A stretch of 64,000 bases of DNA from Kluyveromyces lactis (lineage: Eukaryota > Ascomycota > Saccharomycetes > Saccharomycetales > Saccharomycetaceae), in NCBI RefSeq assembly GCF_000002515.2, contig NC_006042.1:1-64000 (forward strand), given 5' to 3'. Shown in pieces: positions 54,232 to 64,000 of this stretch; positions within the stretch are counted from its first letter, which is position 1; every line of letters starts with the position of its first letter. The notes beneath the pieces were generated by a model. It had not been told where the DNA came from and did no database searches. It saw only the letters and a program-made list of their open reading frames with translations. Position numbers and translations under genes: made by a program.

Positions 54232-57200
54232 ATGAAATTTGGTAAGACGTTCCCAAATCATCAAGTTCCAGAATGGTCCCATGAATACGTGAACTATAAA
54301 TCACTCAAGAAGCTAATCAAAGAAATAGTGGCTGTTCAAGATCAATTATACAAGCAGGAGCATCGTGTCGATGGGAAAGATAGAGAAAATACGTCAGTTT
54401 CACCACCGTCGAAACCTATGGATGTCAGTACAAGAACCAAAGATTATCTGAATCATCCGGAAGTCAAAACCTTACTGGCAAAATTTTTCTTTGCGTTAGA
54501 CGCCGATATTCAGAAGGTTGACTCATTTTATAATCAACAATTTTTGGAATATGATCGTCGGTTGAGGAAGTTGTTATCATCGGCTCAGTTCACTGAATTC
54601 AACCGTGCTTTGATGTATGGAGCTGCAAATGGTAACAGTGGCCTAAATCACACTGCTGGGAATGGTAATGGGTGCCTATCTCAGCCCATGCCAACGCGCT
54701 ATAATCGTCATCAATCATTGACACAAAATGGTCATCCTGGATTCCATGTGAACCCAGATTCAGTAAATCACCTCATGCTATCCTCAAACAAAGCCACTGA
54801 AGAAGCAGAAGATTGGAGCGAAGTTTTAGCAATTCTAATTGAACTAAGGTCGCATTTTAGAAATTTGAAGTGGTACGGTGAACTTAACAAACGAGCCTTC
54901 AGAAAAATCTTAAAAAAATTGGACAAAAAAGTTGGTACTTCACAACAGGAAACCATCACGCAATCTAGAATTGCACCCCTAGAATTCGCAAATGACACGG
55001 AAATCAACAGAGACTTGCACATCATTAATGAGCTATTGAATAAGATTTTTCCTAAGGTTAAATCTTTGCAGGCTGAAACGAATGGTGTGTCCAATACATC
55101 GAACGGATCGTCAGACGATAGAAATTCACCCTTGGATATTTTTTCCCAATTGATTGCTCGAGATGATGGAGAGAGTTTAATGAACGAATTGATATCCGTA
55201 TATAGGTCGGCAGTTTTAATTCCAACTAGGGCATTAGTGGGTTTGTTAAACAAATCCGCTCTTTCCCAATCATTCAAATGCATCGATGAGATATTGTCAA
55301 TAATCCCTACTTTAGGTGATCCAACAGATATTTCCAGTAGGAATTTTTTCCATCATCATGTTATCGCTCTTGGAAAATCCCACAAACAGATTAAGGAGGA
55401 GTCAACTAAATCTCAGGTTGACTTAAACTCTTTGATGACAAAAACATTAGAAATCGAGGCTGCATTACCTCCAGAACCAAACCATCGCTTGGTGGGTGCT
55501 TTTGGTCCGGATGGAATCAACTCTAATGATTCCCCTTCTTCCTTACGTTATATCTTGCAAAAGCTTCCGGTGCATCTAAGACCTAGCCTTTTACAAAAAG
55601 ATAATTACAAGAGAACTCCACTTCATTATTCAGCCCAGTACGGTTTAGTAGAAACCTCCAGAATAATTATTGAATCATTAATCGAATGGGGTGCATGGAA
55701 CGCAGATATACCAATTGATGATGTGCATGTGTGGGGTGATTCCGAAGGATTAACTCCAATACACCTAGCTGTTATTGGAACTCATCCTTTGACCGTAAGA
55801 ATTTTAACTAGCCATTTGGGTCCTGACACCAAACTTAACACACCAAGACTACTTCATTTGGCGACAAGATTGAACTCTCCAGATTTGATTGACGCTCTTT
55901 TAAGCGTTCCCGGTTTCGACATTAATTACCGTGATCTTGATCATTTGGAAACTGCATTATATTTGGCTTGTAAGCTAAATCTTAGAGAAGCAGCAGAACA
56001 TCTATTAAATCGTGGAGCTGACATGGAAATTGGAGAGAAATTATTTGGATGGACTCCTATATTTGTTGCAGCAACTGAAGGGTTCACAGACCTTGTAAAG
56101 GTCCTCAAAGAGCATGGCGCGAACTACGATGCATTAGACGAGAGTGGGTGGTCTCCAATGGAACATGCTGCTTTACGTGGGCATTTGGAAATAACTGATC
56201 TGTTAAGAATTGAGGGTAATGAAGCAATTACCAATCCAAAGATTGTAACTGATTGGAACGTAGGCGGCGCTTCTGAAGATATTAATGATAAGAAAGAAGA
56301 TTCACCAACAGTCGATTTCTACAAACAGGGAACTACTACAAGCTCCTCAATTGACATAATGACTGATGGAAAACCTGTTACGAATCCTAGGAAAATGTTA
56401 ACACATTCATTAAGTACCGGGAAAGCTATCTCCTCTAAGGATAGCTCCCAGCAGGAATCCGAAACGGTGAAAAAGTTCGGACACAGCTATTTAAAATCTA
56501 ATGAATCCATTATTTTAATATGCTTAGGTGGCAACGATACCAGATCGACAAAACCAGCTGTGAAATTAAACAAAGTTCCAGTTAGCAAAGTGTCGTCTAC
56601 TGAACTAGATACCGCCCTTTCATTAGTCATAAGTTGCCCAGACACACTTTCCGAAGAGAGCTTTGTGCTTGATTTACCTTTCGATTCTAATTCAGACTCA
56701 ATCAGTTTTAAAGTGCCATACAAACCAGACTCATCACATAAAATCATCTTCGATATTGTGCCAACTTATGGATACACCAGCAGTAGTAGGTCGGTTTCTC
56801 CCAATGCAAATACTGAATTGAGCTCTGACAAAGCTGCTCATAACAACCGTGGCCGGGAGCACCAGCAGTATCGTGAGCATTCCAGCTTTCCTGGTTACCC
56901 AACCTCGATGAGTCCAATCTCCATGTTACATGCTTATAGCAACCCGCCACACGCTGGTAACAACTTCTTATCTCCCGAAAAGCCAAAGATTTTGGGGAGA
57001 GCTGTTGCCTTACTTGATACAGCTTTGACTTCTGTTGGAAGTAAAATGCGTTCCTTATACGAAACTATTACGGTTCCAATTCTAGGCGTTGAAAATCTTG
57101 ATGTTCTAGGAACAGTTAACTTCGAATTCATGAACGTCACACCCTTTGAGAATCCCCATATGGGCTTAGCTAGAAGCGAAAAGTATTGGAAATCATTGGT

Positions 57201-58356
57201 TTCCACTCGTGTTATTGGGCATCGTGGTCTTGGTAAGAATTTTAACACCAAGAATTCTCTCCAATTGGGAGAAAACACAGTGGAGTCGTTCATTGCTGCT
57301 GCTTCTTTGGGTGCTTCATATGTAGAATTCGACGTTCAACTAACAAAGGATCACGTTCCGGTGGTCTACCATGACTTTCTTGTTGCAGAGTCTGGTGTTG
57401 ATATTCCTATGCATTCTCTAACTTTAGAGCAGTTTATGGATTTGAACAACGCCGATAAACACCACATTCATCATTCTTCTGGAAAAGTTAGGAGACGTTC
57501 ATTGGACGATACAGATGCAGCAATTTTGAGGAGATCAAGATTACTGAAAGAAAGAGGCCCTTCACTAAACCATATAGAGAGCGATAAGAAGGATCCAACC
57601 AACGGTGCTGCTGGAATATCTAACAAAGAGGATAGTACTTCTTCTGAAATTAATCCTAAGAGTGTACTCGAAGAAAATGACCGTTTTGGTAAAACTGATG
57701 AAATCTCAAGGCTCTTTGAAGACAGAATGCGCTTAACTAAAACTTTTAAGAAGAATGCCTTCAAGGGTAATTCCAGAGGTCATTCAATTGCATCTAATTT
57801 TGTCACCTTGAAAGAGCTCTTCAAGAAAATACCGGAGAGTGTCGGCTTTAATATTGAATGTAAATATCCCATGCTAGATGAAGCGGAGTCCGAGGACATG
57901 GGAACTGTGGTTCTTGAACTTGGACACTGGGTTGATACTGTGTTAAAGGTTGTGTTTGACAATGCTAATGGCAGAGATATCATCTTCTCCTCGTTCAATC
58001 CTAACGTTTGCGTAATGTTATCTTTAAAACAACCAAGCATCCCAATTCTCTTTTTAACGGAAGCTGGTACGACTCCGATGGCCGATATTAGAGCAACCTC
58101 GTTGCAGAATGCTATTAGATTTGCCAAAAAATGGAATTTATTAGGTATTGTGTCAGCTGCACAACCGATTGTGAAGGCACCAAGATTGGCACAAGTGGTG
58201 AAATCTAGTGGCTTAGTTTGTGTCACATATGGTGTTGAAAATAATGATCCAGACAATGCTAGAATCGAGATGGATGCAGGAGTAGATGCCGTGATTGTGG
58301 ACAGTGTATTAGCAGTCCGTAAGGGACTCACTAAAGAAAATAATGAAAAATTGTAA
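54232..58356 (+). CDS. GDE1: Glycerophosphocholine phosphodiesterase Gde1 (SPX-ANK-GDPD)
   Basis: 1374 residues (S. cerevisiae about 1223). The N-terminal SPX domain (about 1-230) starts MKFGKTFPNHQVPEWSHEYV and has a Gly/Asn-rich insertion near 135-185. Ankyrin repeats span about 460-660 (TPLHYSAQYGLVE, TPIHLAVIGTH, TPIFVAATEGFTDLVK, SPMEHAALRGHLE). The C-terminal GDPD domain has catalytic H997-R998 (GHRGLG), E1032/D1034 and H1047 (YHD), so it looks active, unlike Pho81, which shares the architecture. A ~100-residue Ser/charged insertion sits inside the GDPD domain after H1047. It hydrolyses glycerophosphocholine in the cytosol for phosphate and choline. CAR1 and PEX25 follow, as in YPL110C-YPL112C. 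Confidence 0.95.
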   Translation: MKFGKTFPNHQVPEWSHEYVNYKSLKKLIKEIVAVQDQLYKQEHRVDGKDRENTSVSPPSKPMDVSTRTKDYLNHPEVKTLLAKFFFALDADIQKVDSFYNQQFLEYDRRLRKLLSSAQFTEFNRALMYGAANGNSGLNHTAGNGNGCLSQPMPTRYNRHQSLTQNGHPGFHVNPDSVNHLMLSSNKATEEAEDWSEVLAILIELRSHFRNLKWYGELNKRAFRKILKKLDKKVGTSQQETITQSRIAPLEFANDTEINRDLHIINELLNKIFPKVKSLQAETNGVSNTSNGSSDDRNSPLDIFSQLIARDDGESLMNELISVYRSAVLIPTRALVGLLNKSALSQSFKCIDEILSIIPTLGDPTDISSRNFFHHHVIALGKSHKQIKEESTKSQVDLNSLMTKTLEIEAALPPEPNHRLVGAFGPDGINSNDSPSSLRYILQKLPVHLRPSLLQKDNYKRTPLHYSAQYGLVETSRIIIESLIEWGAWNADIPIDDVHVWGDSEGLTPIHLAVIGTHPLTVRILTSHLGPDTKLNTPRLLHLATRLNSPDLIDALLSVPGFDINYRDLDHLETALYLACKLNLREAAEHLLNRGADMEIGEKLFGWTPIFVAATEGFTDLVKVLKEHGANYDALDESGWSPMEHAALRGHLEITDLLRIEGNEAITNPKIVTDWNVGGASEDINDKKEDSPTVDFYKQGTTTSSSIDIMTDGKPVTNPRKMLTHSLSTGKAISSKDSSQQESETVKKFGHSYLKSNESIILICLGGNDTRSTKPAVKLNKVPVSKVSSTELDTALSLVISCPDTLSEESFVLDLPFDSNSDSISFKVPYKPDSSHKIIFDIVPTYGYTSSSRSVSPNANTELSSDKAAHNNRGREHQQYREHSSFPGYPTSMSPISMLHAYSNPPHAGNNFLSPEKPKILGRAVALLDTALTSVGSKMRSLYETITVPILGVENLDVLGTVNFEFMNVTPFENPHMGLARSEKYWKSLVSTRVIGHRGLGKNFNTKNSLQLGENTVESFIAAASLGASYVEFDVQLTKDHVPVVYHDFLVAESGVDIPMHSLTLEQFMDLNNADKHHIHHSSGKVRRRSLDDTDAAILRRSRLLKERGPSLNHIESDKKDPTNGAAGISNKEDSTSSEINPKSVLEENDRFGKTDEISRLFEDRMRLTKTFKKNAFKGNSRGHSIASNFVTLKELFKKIPESVGFNIECKYPMLDEAESEDMGTVVLELGHWVDTVLKVVFDNANGRDIIFSSFNPNVCVMLSLKQPSIPILFLTEAGTTPMADIRATSLQNAIRFAKKWNLLGIVSAAQPIVKAPRLAQVVKSSGLVCVTYGVENNDPDNARIEMDAGVDAVIVDSVLAVRKGLTKENNEKL

Positions 58357-58630
58357 AATAGCATAAACATATATTCAATAATGAACAACTAAAATTACTT
58401 AGTGTTAAAATGATCGTCTTAGTGAATATCTTTGCCAAATCATATTTAATACGACTTTCTTCTTTGTTTCTCTTCGGATGCTTGTTCAGTTTCAATCGAG
58501 AGTCCGCCAGAAAATAATCGTATGCATAGATCTACGTTTGAATATACCTTATATTTCACAATATCGGGAAGAACTTACAATGTCCTACAGGAAATCTGGT
58601 CTTCCTCTCCTTGCTTAAGAACACATACAA

Positions 58631-59137
58631 TCATATCATAGTGACAGAAATTCTTCTCGCGGATTGAGGATTAGAAGCAGGCTGTTTAGCAACATCATCG
58701 ACAATGAATTGATTACTGTGAGTTGCATCATGAACCTGACCGGAAGAACCCAATGCGTAGCCATGTTCCCCACTGTTTTTTTCATCCTCTGCAGCCAATT
58801 CATCAATTTCATGTAGGCAGTCAGTATCTTGGAAAATATCAGCTGCTTTCACCTTTGTTTCCGGCGTTTCCGCAATCAATTGCAACGTCTTAGTTTTTGC
58901 ATCATCGTTAATGTGGTGATATTCATCTGGGAATGCTAGAATGTTTACCTGCACACCTTTCAACGTCAAATATCTGTCTAACGTAGCATTGTTTAAATGA
59001 ATAGGAATGTTAGATACGATCAAGCTATGAGACATGGTTGCAATTGAAAAAGACTTCAGTATCACTTCGTTGTGCCAAGAAAACCTTTTAACTCTGATGG
59101 TTTGATCTTCGAATAGATAAACCATAATCAGAATCAT
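58631..59137 (-). CDS. Small protein of unknown function, weakly RRM-like start
   Basis: 168 codons from an ATG at 59137; a second in-frame ATG at 59035 would give 134 residues starting MSHSLIVSNIPIHLNN. That segment looks like beta1-alpha1 of an RNA-recognition motif (SLIVSNIP as RNP2, then NATLDRYLTLKG and VQVNILAFPD), but I see no RNP1. The C-terminal half is acidic and probably disordered, ending RRISVTMI. I favour the downstream ATG because the residues before it look unlike a folded domain. It lies between GDE1 and CAR1, where S. cerevisiae has no equivalent gene that I know of. Function unknown. Confidence 0.6.
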   Translation of the reverse strand: MILIMVYLFEDQTIRVKRFSWHNEVILKSFSIATMSHSLIVSNIPIHLNNATLDRYLTLKGVQVNILAFPDEYHHINDDAKTKTLQLIAETPETKVKAADIFQDTDCLHEIDELAAEDEKNSGEHGYALGSSGQVHDATHSNQFIVDDVAKQPASNPQSARRISVTMI

Positions 59138-60424
59138 GTAAAAAATTAAAGATCACAGAGAGAATAAAGGGGAGCATATAAAAGCGTATAATATATATAT
59201 ATATATATATTCTGAGAGAGACCTAGCAACGACGTAGTTAACTGGAAATTCTGTTTGTGAACGACTGTTCTGCGGTACCTATCTGTACTGCAGTCTTTTA
59301 AGAATTGAGCCGAAACAAGAGGACACTATAGACAAAAAGAAAATAGACAAAACGCAGACTCCAATAGAACGTAATCTGGAATTTATCAGATGAAATACCC
59401 ACCCTAATTCCTTTGTAACAAATGCTCTGATGTAGCTATTTATTACGTTAGTTACCAAGAAATACAACTCCGTGCACACATTCTTCCTTTTTTCTTTTGC
59501 ACTCCATCCCGTTTCCTTGGGAAACCCACCCTTTAAAAGTGTACCAACTAGCACAAAATCACAGATAACTGATTTCTATCATGACATTTCACCAAAATGC
59601 CTGGACATATTGATCAGGAGAAATGGATTTAATTCATCCCCTTCCTTCTTACAAAGAAGTAGCGAAGGAGCTAGAACAAATTAGATAAGCTATTATATGA
59701 ATATCCAGGCTAGGTAGCAGTTGTTACAAGTGACCCATTAATTGCTCCACCCTTATTTCTTTTGCCTTTACCATTACGACCCGCTATTTTTACTCCTTTT
59801 CACGTTCCTTTTCAAACGTGTTTTCTACATACTAGCTGGAGAAGAGCAGTGGGGCAATGAAGGGCCGGGGTCAAGCAGATGTTACTGTTGATGTTTTTGT
59901 GGCTAATGGGACTTTACCTGGTCAGAAATAGACCAGAGGGAGGAAGTTAAAATCGATATTTGTTGAAACGGATCATAAACTATGATCGGGTAACTACCAA
60001 TGTAATAGGCGGTTAAGTATCAAGATGATATGTAAGGATTTCTAGTTGAAACACCATTAACCAATCTGAATTATTATATAAGGAGGCATTAGATCTGGAC
60101 AAGGACCATCAACACAGTCATGCCAGAACCCCAGGTGCATCAACATACATTACTAGATATATAGCTAATAAACACTATGGATTCATCAGATACAAAAGAT
60201 CTTGAAATAACAACACGTGACTGGTAATACCAGTATCACCAACAATATTAATGGGTTATTTATCAGTCACGAGACTTTAGAAAGGAGTTCATCAGGAATG
60301 GGATACGGGTTTTATGATTAAAGATATTCAATAGATCATTTTAGTTGGGATTATTTATTGCTCATTTCTGAGCTTCATTATATATGTACAATTTTGGGAC
60401 GGCCTTGAAAGCGGAAGTCTAGCT
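59138..60424. other. Intergenic, unknown gene to CAR1
   Basis: 1.3 kb. An AT dinucleotide tract at about 59190-59210 lies just upstream of the small gene. Nothing coding is recognised. Confidence 0.5.
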
Positions 60425-61384
60425 TTATAGTAGAGTTTCACCAAGAGCACATCTTGCAATGGAACAACCAGTTGTGATAGTATCTACCACGTGACCATCG
60501 TGAGAAGCCAGTTCCGGGTTGCATTCTACGACATCAAGGGCTACTAGCCTACCAGTTTCAGCGATTCTCTCTACCAAGAACAGCCCTTCTCTTAAAGTCA
60601 ACCCACCTCTTACTGGAGTACCAGTGGCTGGTACGTATAATGGATCGATAGCATCGACATCGTAGGAAACCATGATTGGTTCATCACCGTTTGGTGCAAC
60701 TTTTTCCAAAGCCATTTCGATGACTTTGTTCAAACCATATCTGTCTACGTGATACATGGAGTATGAGGCAATACCGTTATCCTTCAAAATCTTTCTTTCA
60801 GCGGCATCGACGTCTCTTAGACCGATGTAGGCGATCTTCTTTGGATCCAAACATTTTGGAACCCATTTTAAGGATGGAGGAGTGTTTTTAGCATCAAGGC
60901 CCATCAAGAAGGAGACAGGACAACCGTGAATGTTACCGGATTCAGTAGTAGAACATGTGTTGATATCAGCATGAGCGTCAATCCATAACAAACCAGCATT
61001 TGGGTATTTGTCCAAGACGCCAGCCACGGTACCGATAGCGATCGAGTGATCACCACCTAGGGTCACTGCCAATCTGCCTTCGTTGGAAACCTTCTTAACG
61101 GATTCGTAGATTAGTTTTGTGGCTTCTCCAACCAAATTTGGTCTTTTCATGATTCCATAAACATCAGTTTCATCATTCTTACCAGATTCGAAATCTCTAC
61201 CTTTTAGAGGTTCTTCAAGAGTAGTTTCCCAACCTAGAGATTCGATATCTGATCTCAAACCTTGTTTCATTAAGTATTTAGGACCATTTTCAACACCAGA
61301 TTTTGGTTGACCACCAGAGAATGGAGCTAGAACAATACCAAGCTTCTTTTGTTGGAAGAAATCAAAACGTGGATCGGATGACAT
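60425..61384 (-). CDS. CAR1: Arginase
   Basis: 319 residues (S. cerevisiae 333). The binuclear manganese ligands are all present: H113 (GGDHS), D136, H138 and D140 (DAHAD), D242 and D244 (YDVDAIDP). Substrate-binding [12 protein letters not shown] and the GTPVRGGL loop are kept. It converts arginine to ornithine and urea in the cytosol, the first step of arginine catabolism. Strong codon bias. A TATATA box lies about 180 bp upstream. Divergent from PEX25, as YPL111W-YPL112C. Confidence 0.97.
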
Positions 61385-62827
61385 TATGTATTTGTGTTGT
61401 GCGTGTTATAATAAAATTCTAAAGATCACTCAAGAATACAGTATGTATATCAGTGAATAACCTCTTTTCGACTTGCTGAGTATTATATGAATTGACGCTA
61501 ATCATTGGACATATGAAAAGCTGTTATAGAAGTCTAACTTCTCTCGAAGGGAAACTCGGTTCTTTATATACTTGACGAAAAACTATAACGATCCCATTCA
61601 GCGAAACATGTTCGAGAAAAAATTCGCCCCTGTTAATTCATAATAATCCGTTAAGTGCTTGTGTATACCGATGCTTCTCCTCTTCATCTCTTTACCGTTC
61701 TCTTGTTCCTGCACTTAACGACAATAAACTTTCCTTTGACGTATTTTACCGATTTTCCTGATAATAATACATAGTTAAAAAACAAAAAAAAACAACCATA
61801 TCCTATATAATGAATCGCCAAACAATATGTTGGAGGGGACAATTGCTAAGGGTTTCAGGCTAGATAAACGTTTATGTGTGACATTCCATCACATGTAGAG
61901 ATAGAAGAAAGAACATGCCTCGAAAATTGCTACTTTGACGGCGATTGGACGGCAGGACGTGAAAAGAGGATGAGTATCAGAAAAAGGAATTGTTCTCATC
62001 TCGAGATAAGAATACATGTCAGTCTTGATTTCGCTCTCTTTGGGATCGGTAATTATCGCGCTGCTAAGCTTGACTTGATGATCTATGATATAATAGTTTG
62101 TATGCAGCATTTCGTTAAGTGATAAAACTAGCGAAGATCGGGTAACGGAGAAAAACTAATGAACGTCATTTTTTCATAGTTATTGTGAGCGATCATTTTG
62201 AAGAGGTATTTCAAGTCACGTGCACGATGCCTATCTATCCAATGTTGGTAATGTCATCCACAATAGAGCGCTGAGTATGTATCGGTGATCAATCTTTTTG
62301 CCGCGTACTGGTAGGAGTATTCAAAGTTCAAAATATCGGCTTTTTGACACTAATTCCGAGCATTTGGATTATCCAGTAAACCCTTAAAGGCTTCGAGCCT
62401 TCATTTTTTTTGTTCCCACAGCTCAGTTCAATCCGTTGATGACTTCCTTTGGTGTTTAAACTGCATAGTCTCCAAAAATTAAAAAAATAAACCCAAGGAA
62501 AAATGTAAAACACAGAAAATCTTAAACAAAACAAATCAAAGCTGATGCAGATAACTGACGAGTCATAGATTATTGCACTATATTAAGAGTATCCTTTACA
62601 TATGCCAATGCTGCATTAATCAGTCGAAAAATATCCCGGCAATAAATAGAGTCAGCAAATTTGGTTCCTTTTCCTAGTTCAGTGGTGAAAGAAAAGGATA
62701 TTACTGTCTTCAGTCATTCTGTTGTAATTTCTATAATCATCTTGATCCTGAAGAATCGACTACTTAAGGACGGTGATAGCTCATAAGAAAATCATTGGCT
62801 CGTTTACACAATTCAGAATAAGTCGAT
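61385..62827. other. Divergent CAR1-PEX25 promoter region
   Basis: 1.4 kb. I looked for the URS1 core (TAGCCGCCGA) known in S. cerevisiae CAR1 and did not find it. A CACGTG lies near 62218. No gene is supported. Confidence 0.5.
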
Positions 62828-64000
62828 ATGAATGACGATTTTTATAGACCGCCTAATATAGCGGATGTAAGCATCGAAACGGAGGGATTTGAAATCTCAG
62901 CACGGAATGATTCAATGATGATACAGAATAATTCACATACACCTACAAAGTTGAATAACTTAGAAGTCACTGTTATTTCCAGTGATGGTGGAAGTAGTGG
63001 TACTAATGCCAGTGAAAAGAATGGTACATTATCTCTATCAGCAGGGGAAAGCACAATGGGTGCAACGAGTAGGGCGGACAGAACTGTGCATAATTCCTCT
63101 AAACGTAGTGACAGTGTTAAGTTGATCAAAGTTATGAACAAGGTTGATATTTTGAAAGCAGTTTTCGCGACACTAACGGGTAAAGATCGTATAGCGAAAA
63201 TATTCAAATATGTGATAGATATACTACGAATTTTCATACAGAGGTCAATGTATTACAATAATAAAGATATCGACGTGGATGCTTATCTGAAATTATTTTC
63301 AAAAGGCAATCTGCTCACAATCCTAAGGAATCCAAGGCTTTCAGGTAAACTCTTCTTATCTAGCTCTTCGAAATTATTTCTCGAAAAGGGTGCTTTGGTT
63401 AGTAGCCAGCTAGGTTTCTATAGGCAAATCATGAGATGTGGGGGTACCCCATTCAGACTTTACCATTGGTACCAAAAGCTCATAAGCACTTTCTATGCGT
63501 CCCAAAAGTCATCAACTTTACATTCTAAAGGTCTAGTTTGGTACAAAAATTGGTGGAATGAGGAATCTCTCTCAGAGTTCATCGACTTATATTACGGAAT
63601 CATGGATGAATTGATGCTATTATACAAACTTAAACTTTGGTCTAATAAATCGATGCATGCCTGGGTTTCTAAACACGAAGCTCTCTCATGGTATTACGAC
63701 ATTATGCTAGGGTTGAAGAAAAATTGGGAGAAACTTCAATCAATCAAACAACAGGAATTTGAATTGAAGATCCAGTATCAGGTACGTCAACGCGCATTGG
63801 AACTATCCTCAAAATTAAATGCCACCCCATCTGTTGATTCCAATAAGAATACAGCACTTATAAAACAGACTATCTTCGAGAGTTTCAAGCAGGACAACCT
63901 AGATTTAGAACTGGAAGTAGTACAAAAACTCAAGAACTACCAGTATGAGAAACGCATTGTCAAGTTTGATCTGACTAGACTATTCTTTGATTTCCTAGCT
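62828..64000 (+). CDS. PEX25: Peroxin Pex25, Pex11-family (3' end outside window)
   Basis: 391 codons are visible from the ATG at 62828 to the window edge with no stop, so the gene is cut here. The N-terminal ~95 residues are Ser/Asn-rich. The Pex11-like domain follows: KAVFATLTGKDRIAKIFKYVIDILRIF, then FRLYHWYQKL and LMLLYKLKLWSNK. Pex25 is a peripheral peroxisomal membrane protein that promotes proliferation and Rho1 recruitment. Identification rests on this fold plus the neighbour CAR1 (YPL111W-YPL112C). PEX27 is the S. cerevisiae paralogue; the pre-duplication gene serves as both. Confidence 0.88.
   Translation, partial: MNDDFYRPPNIADVSIETEGFEISARNDSMMIQNNSHTPTKLNNLEVTVISSDGGSSGTNASEKNGTLSLSAGESTMGATSRADRTVHNSSKRSDSVKLIKVMNKVDILKAVFATLTGKDRIAKIFKYVIDILRIFIQRSMYYNNKDIDVDAYLKLFSKGNLLTILRNPRLSGKLFLSSSSKLFLEKGALVSSQLGFYRQIMRCGGTPFRLYHWYQKLISTFYASQKSSTLHSKGLVWYKNWWNEESLSEFIDLYYGIMDELMLLYKLKLWSNKSMHAWVSKHEALSWYYDIMLGLKKNWEKLQSIKQQEFELKIQYQVRQRALELSSKLNATPSVDSNKNTALIKQTIFESFKQDNLDLELEVVQKLKNYQYEKRIVKFDLTRLFFDFLA

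Overview
The window starts at a chromosome end and runs into the chromosome arm of a budding yeast. Positions 1-300 are twelve identical copies of a 25-bp repeat whose reverse complement is the known telomere repeat of Kluyveromyces lactis. Intronless genes, long AT-rich intergenic spacers and a gene order that interleaves two Saccharomyces cerevisiae regions agree with a pre-whole-genome-duplication Kluyveromyces. K. lactis or a very close relative is the best reading.

Region 1 (1-2.4 kb) is telomere plus a strongly pyrimidine-rich subtelomeric element (the 'R element' type known from K. lactis). It contains three diverged copies of a ~370-395 bp unit, four Reb1-type TTACCCG sites, seven CACGTG E-boxes and four GC-rich inverted repeats. 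Region 2 (2.4-16.2 kb) is subtelomeric accessory DNA: a 2-oxoglutarate/Fe(II) oxygenase, a monocarboxylate-transporter-like permease, decayed gene relics, a small secreted protein, the arsenite exporter ARR3 with a perfect Yap8/Arr1 operator and flanking direct repeats, an RTA1-family membrane protein and a Dal5-type permease.

Region 3 (17-47 kb) is the conserved arm: PEX22, RAD17, RPS12, GPB1/2, NDD1, NUD1, ALD4, CNE1, ECM1, BDH1, BDH2, a Zn2Cys6 regulator and GDH. In S. cerevisiae these genes are split between chromosome XV (RAD17-RPS12-GPB1-NDD1-NUD1-ALD4-GDH1) and chromosome I (PEX22-GPB2-CNE1-ECM1-BDH1-BDH2-GDH3), so this is the unduplicated ancestral arrangement. MRS6, which lies between RPS12 and GPB1 in S. 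cerevisiae, is absent here. Region 4 (48-64 kb) has a FRE-type ferric reductase with unusual NADPH-site motifs, a zinc-independent MDR oxidoreductase, then the block GDE1 - unknown small gene - CAR1 - PEX25, matching S. cerevisiae YPL110C-YPL112C. PEX25 runs off the right edge.

Functional themes are nitrogen and carbon metabolism (GDH, CAR1, ALD4, BDH1/2, GDE1), peroxisome biogenesis (PEX22, PEX25), cell cycle and checkpoint control (RAD17, NDD1, NUD1), nutrient signalling (GPB) and detoxification or uptake at the subtelomere. I found no tRNA, rRNA, retroelement or centromere that I could support. Start codons were set to the first plausible ATG; for GPB, NDD1, NUD1, ALD4 and CNE1 the open frame extends further upstream through non-ATG codons and was trimmed.
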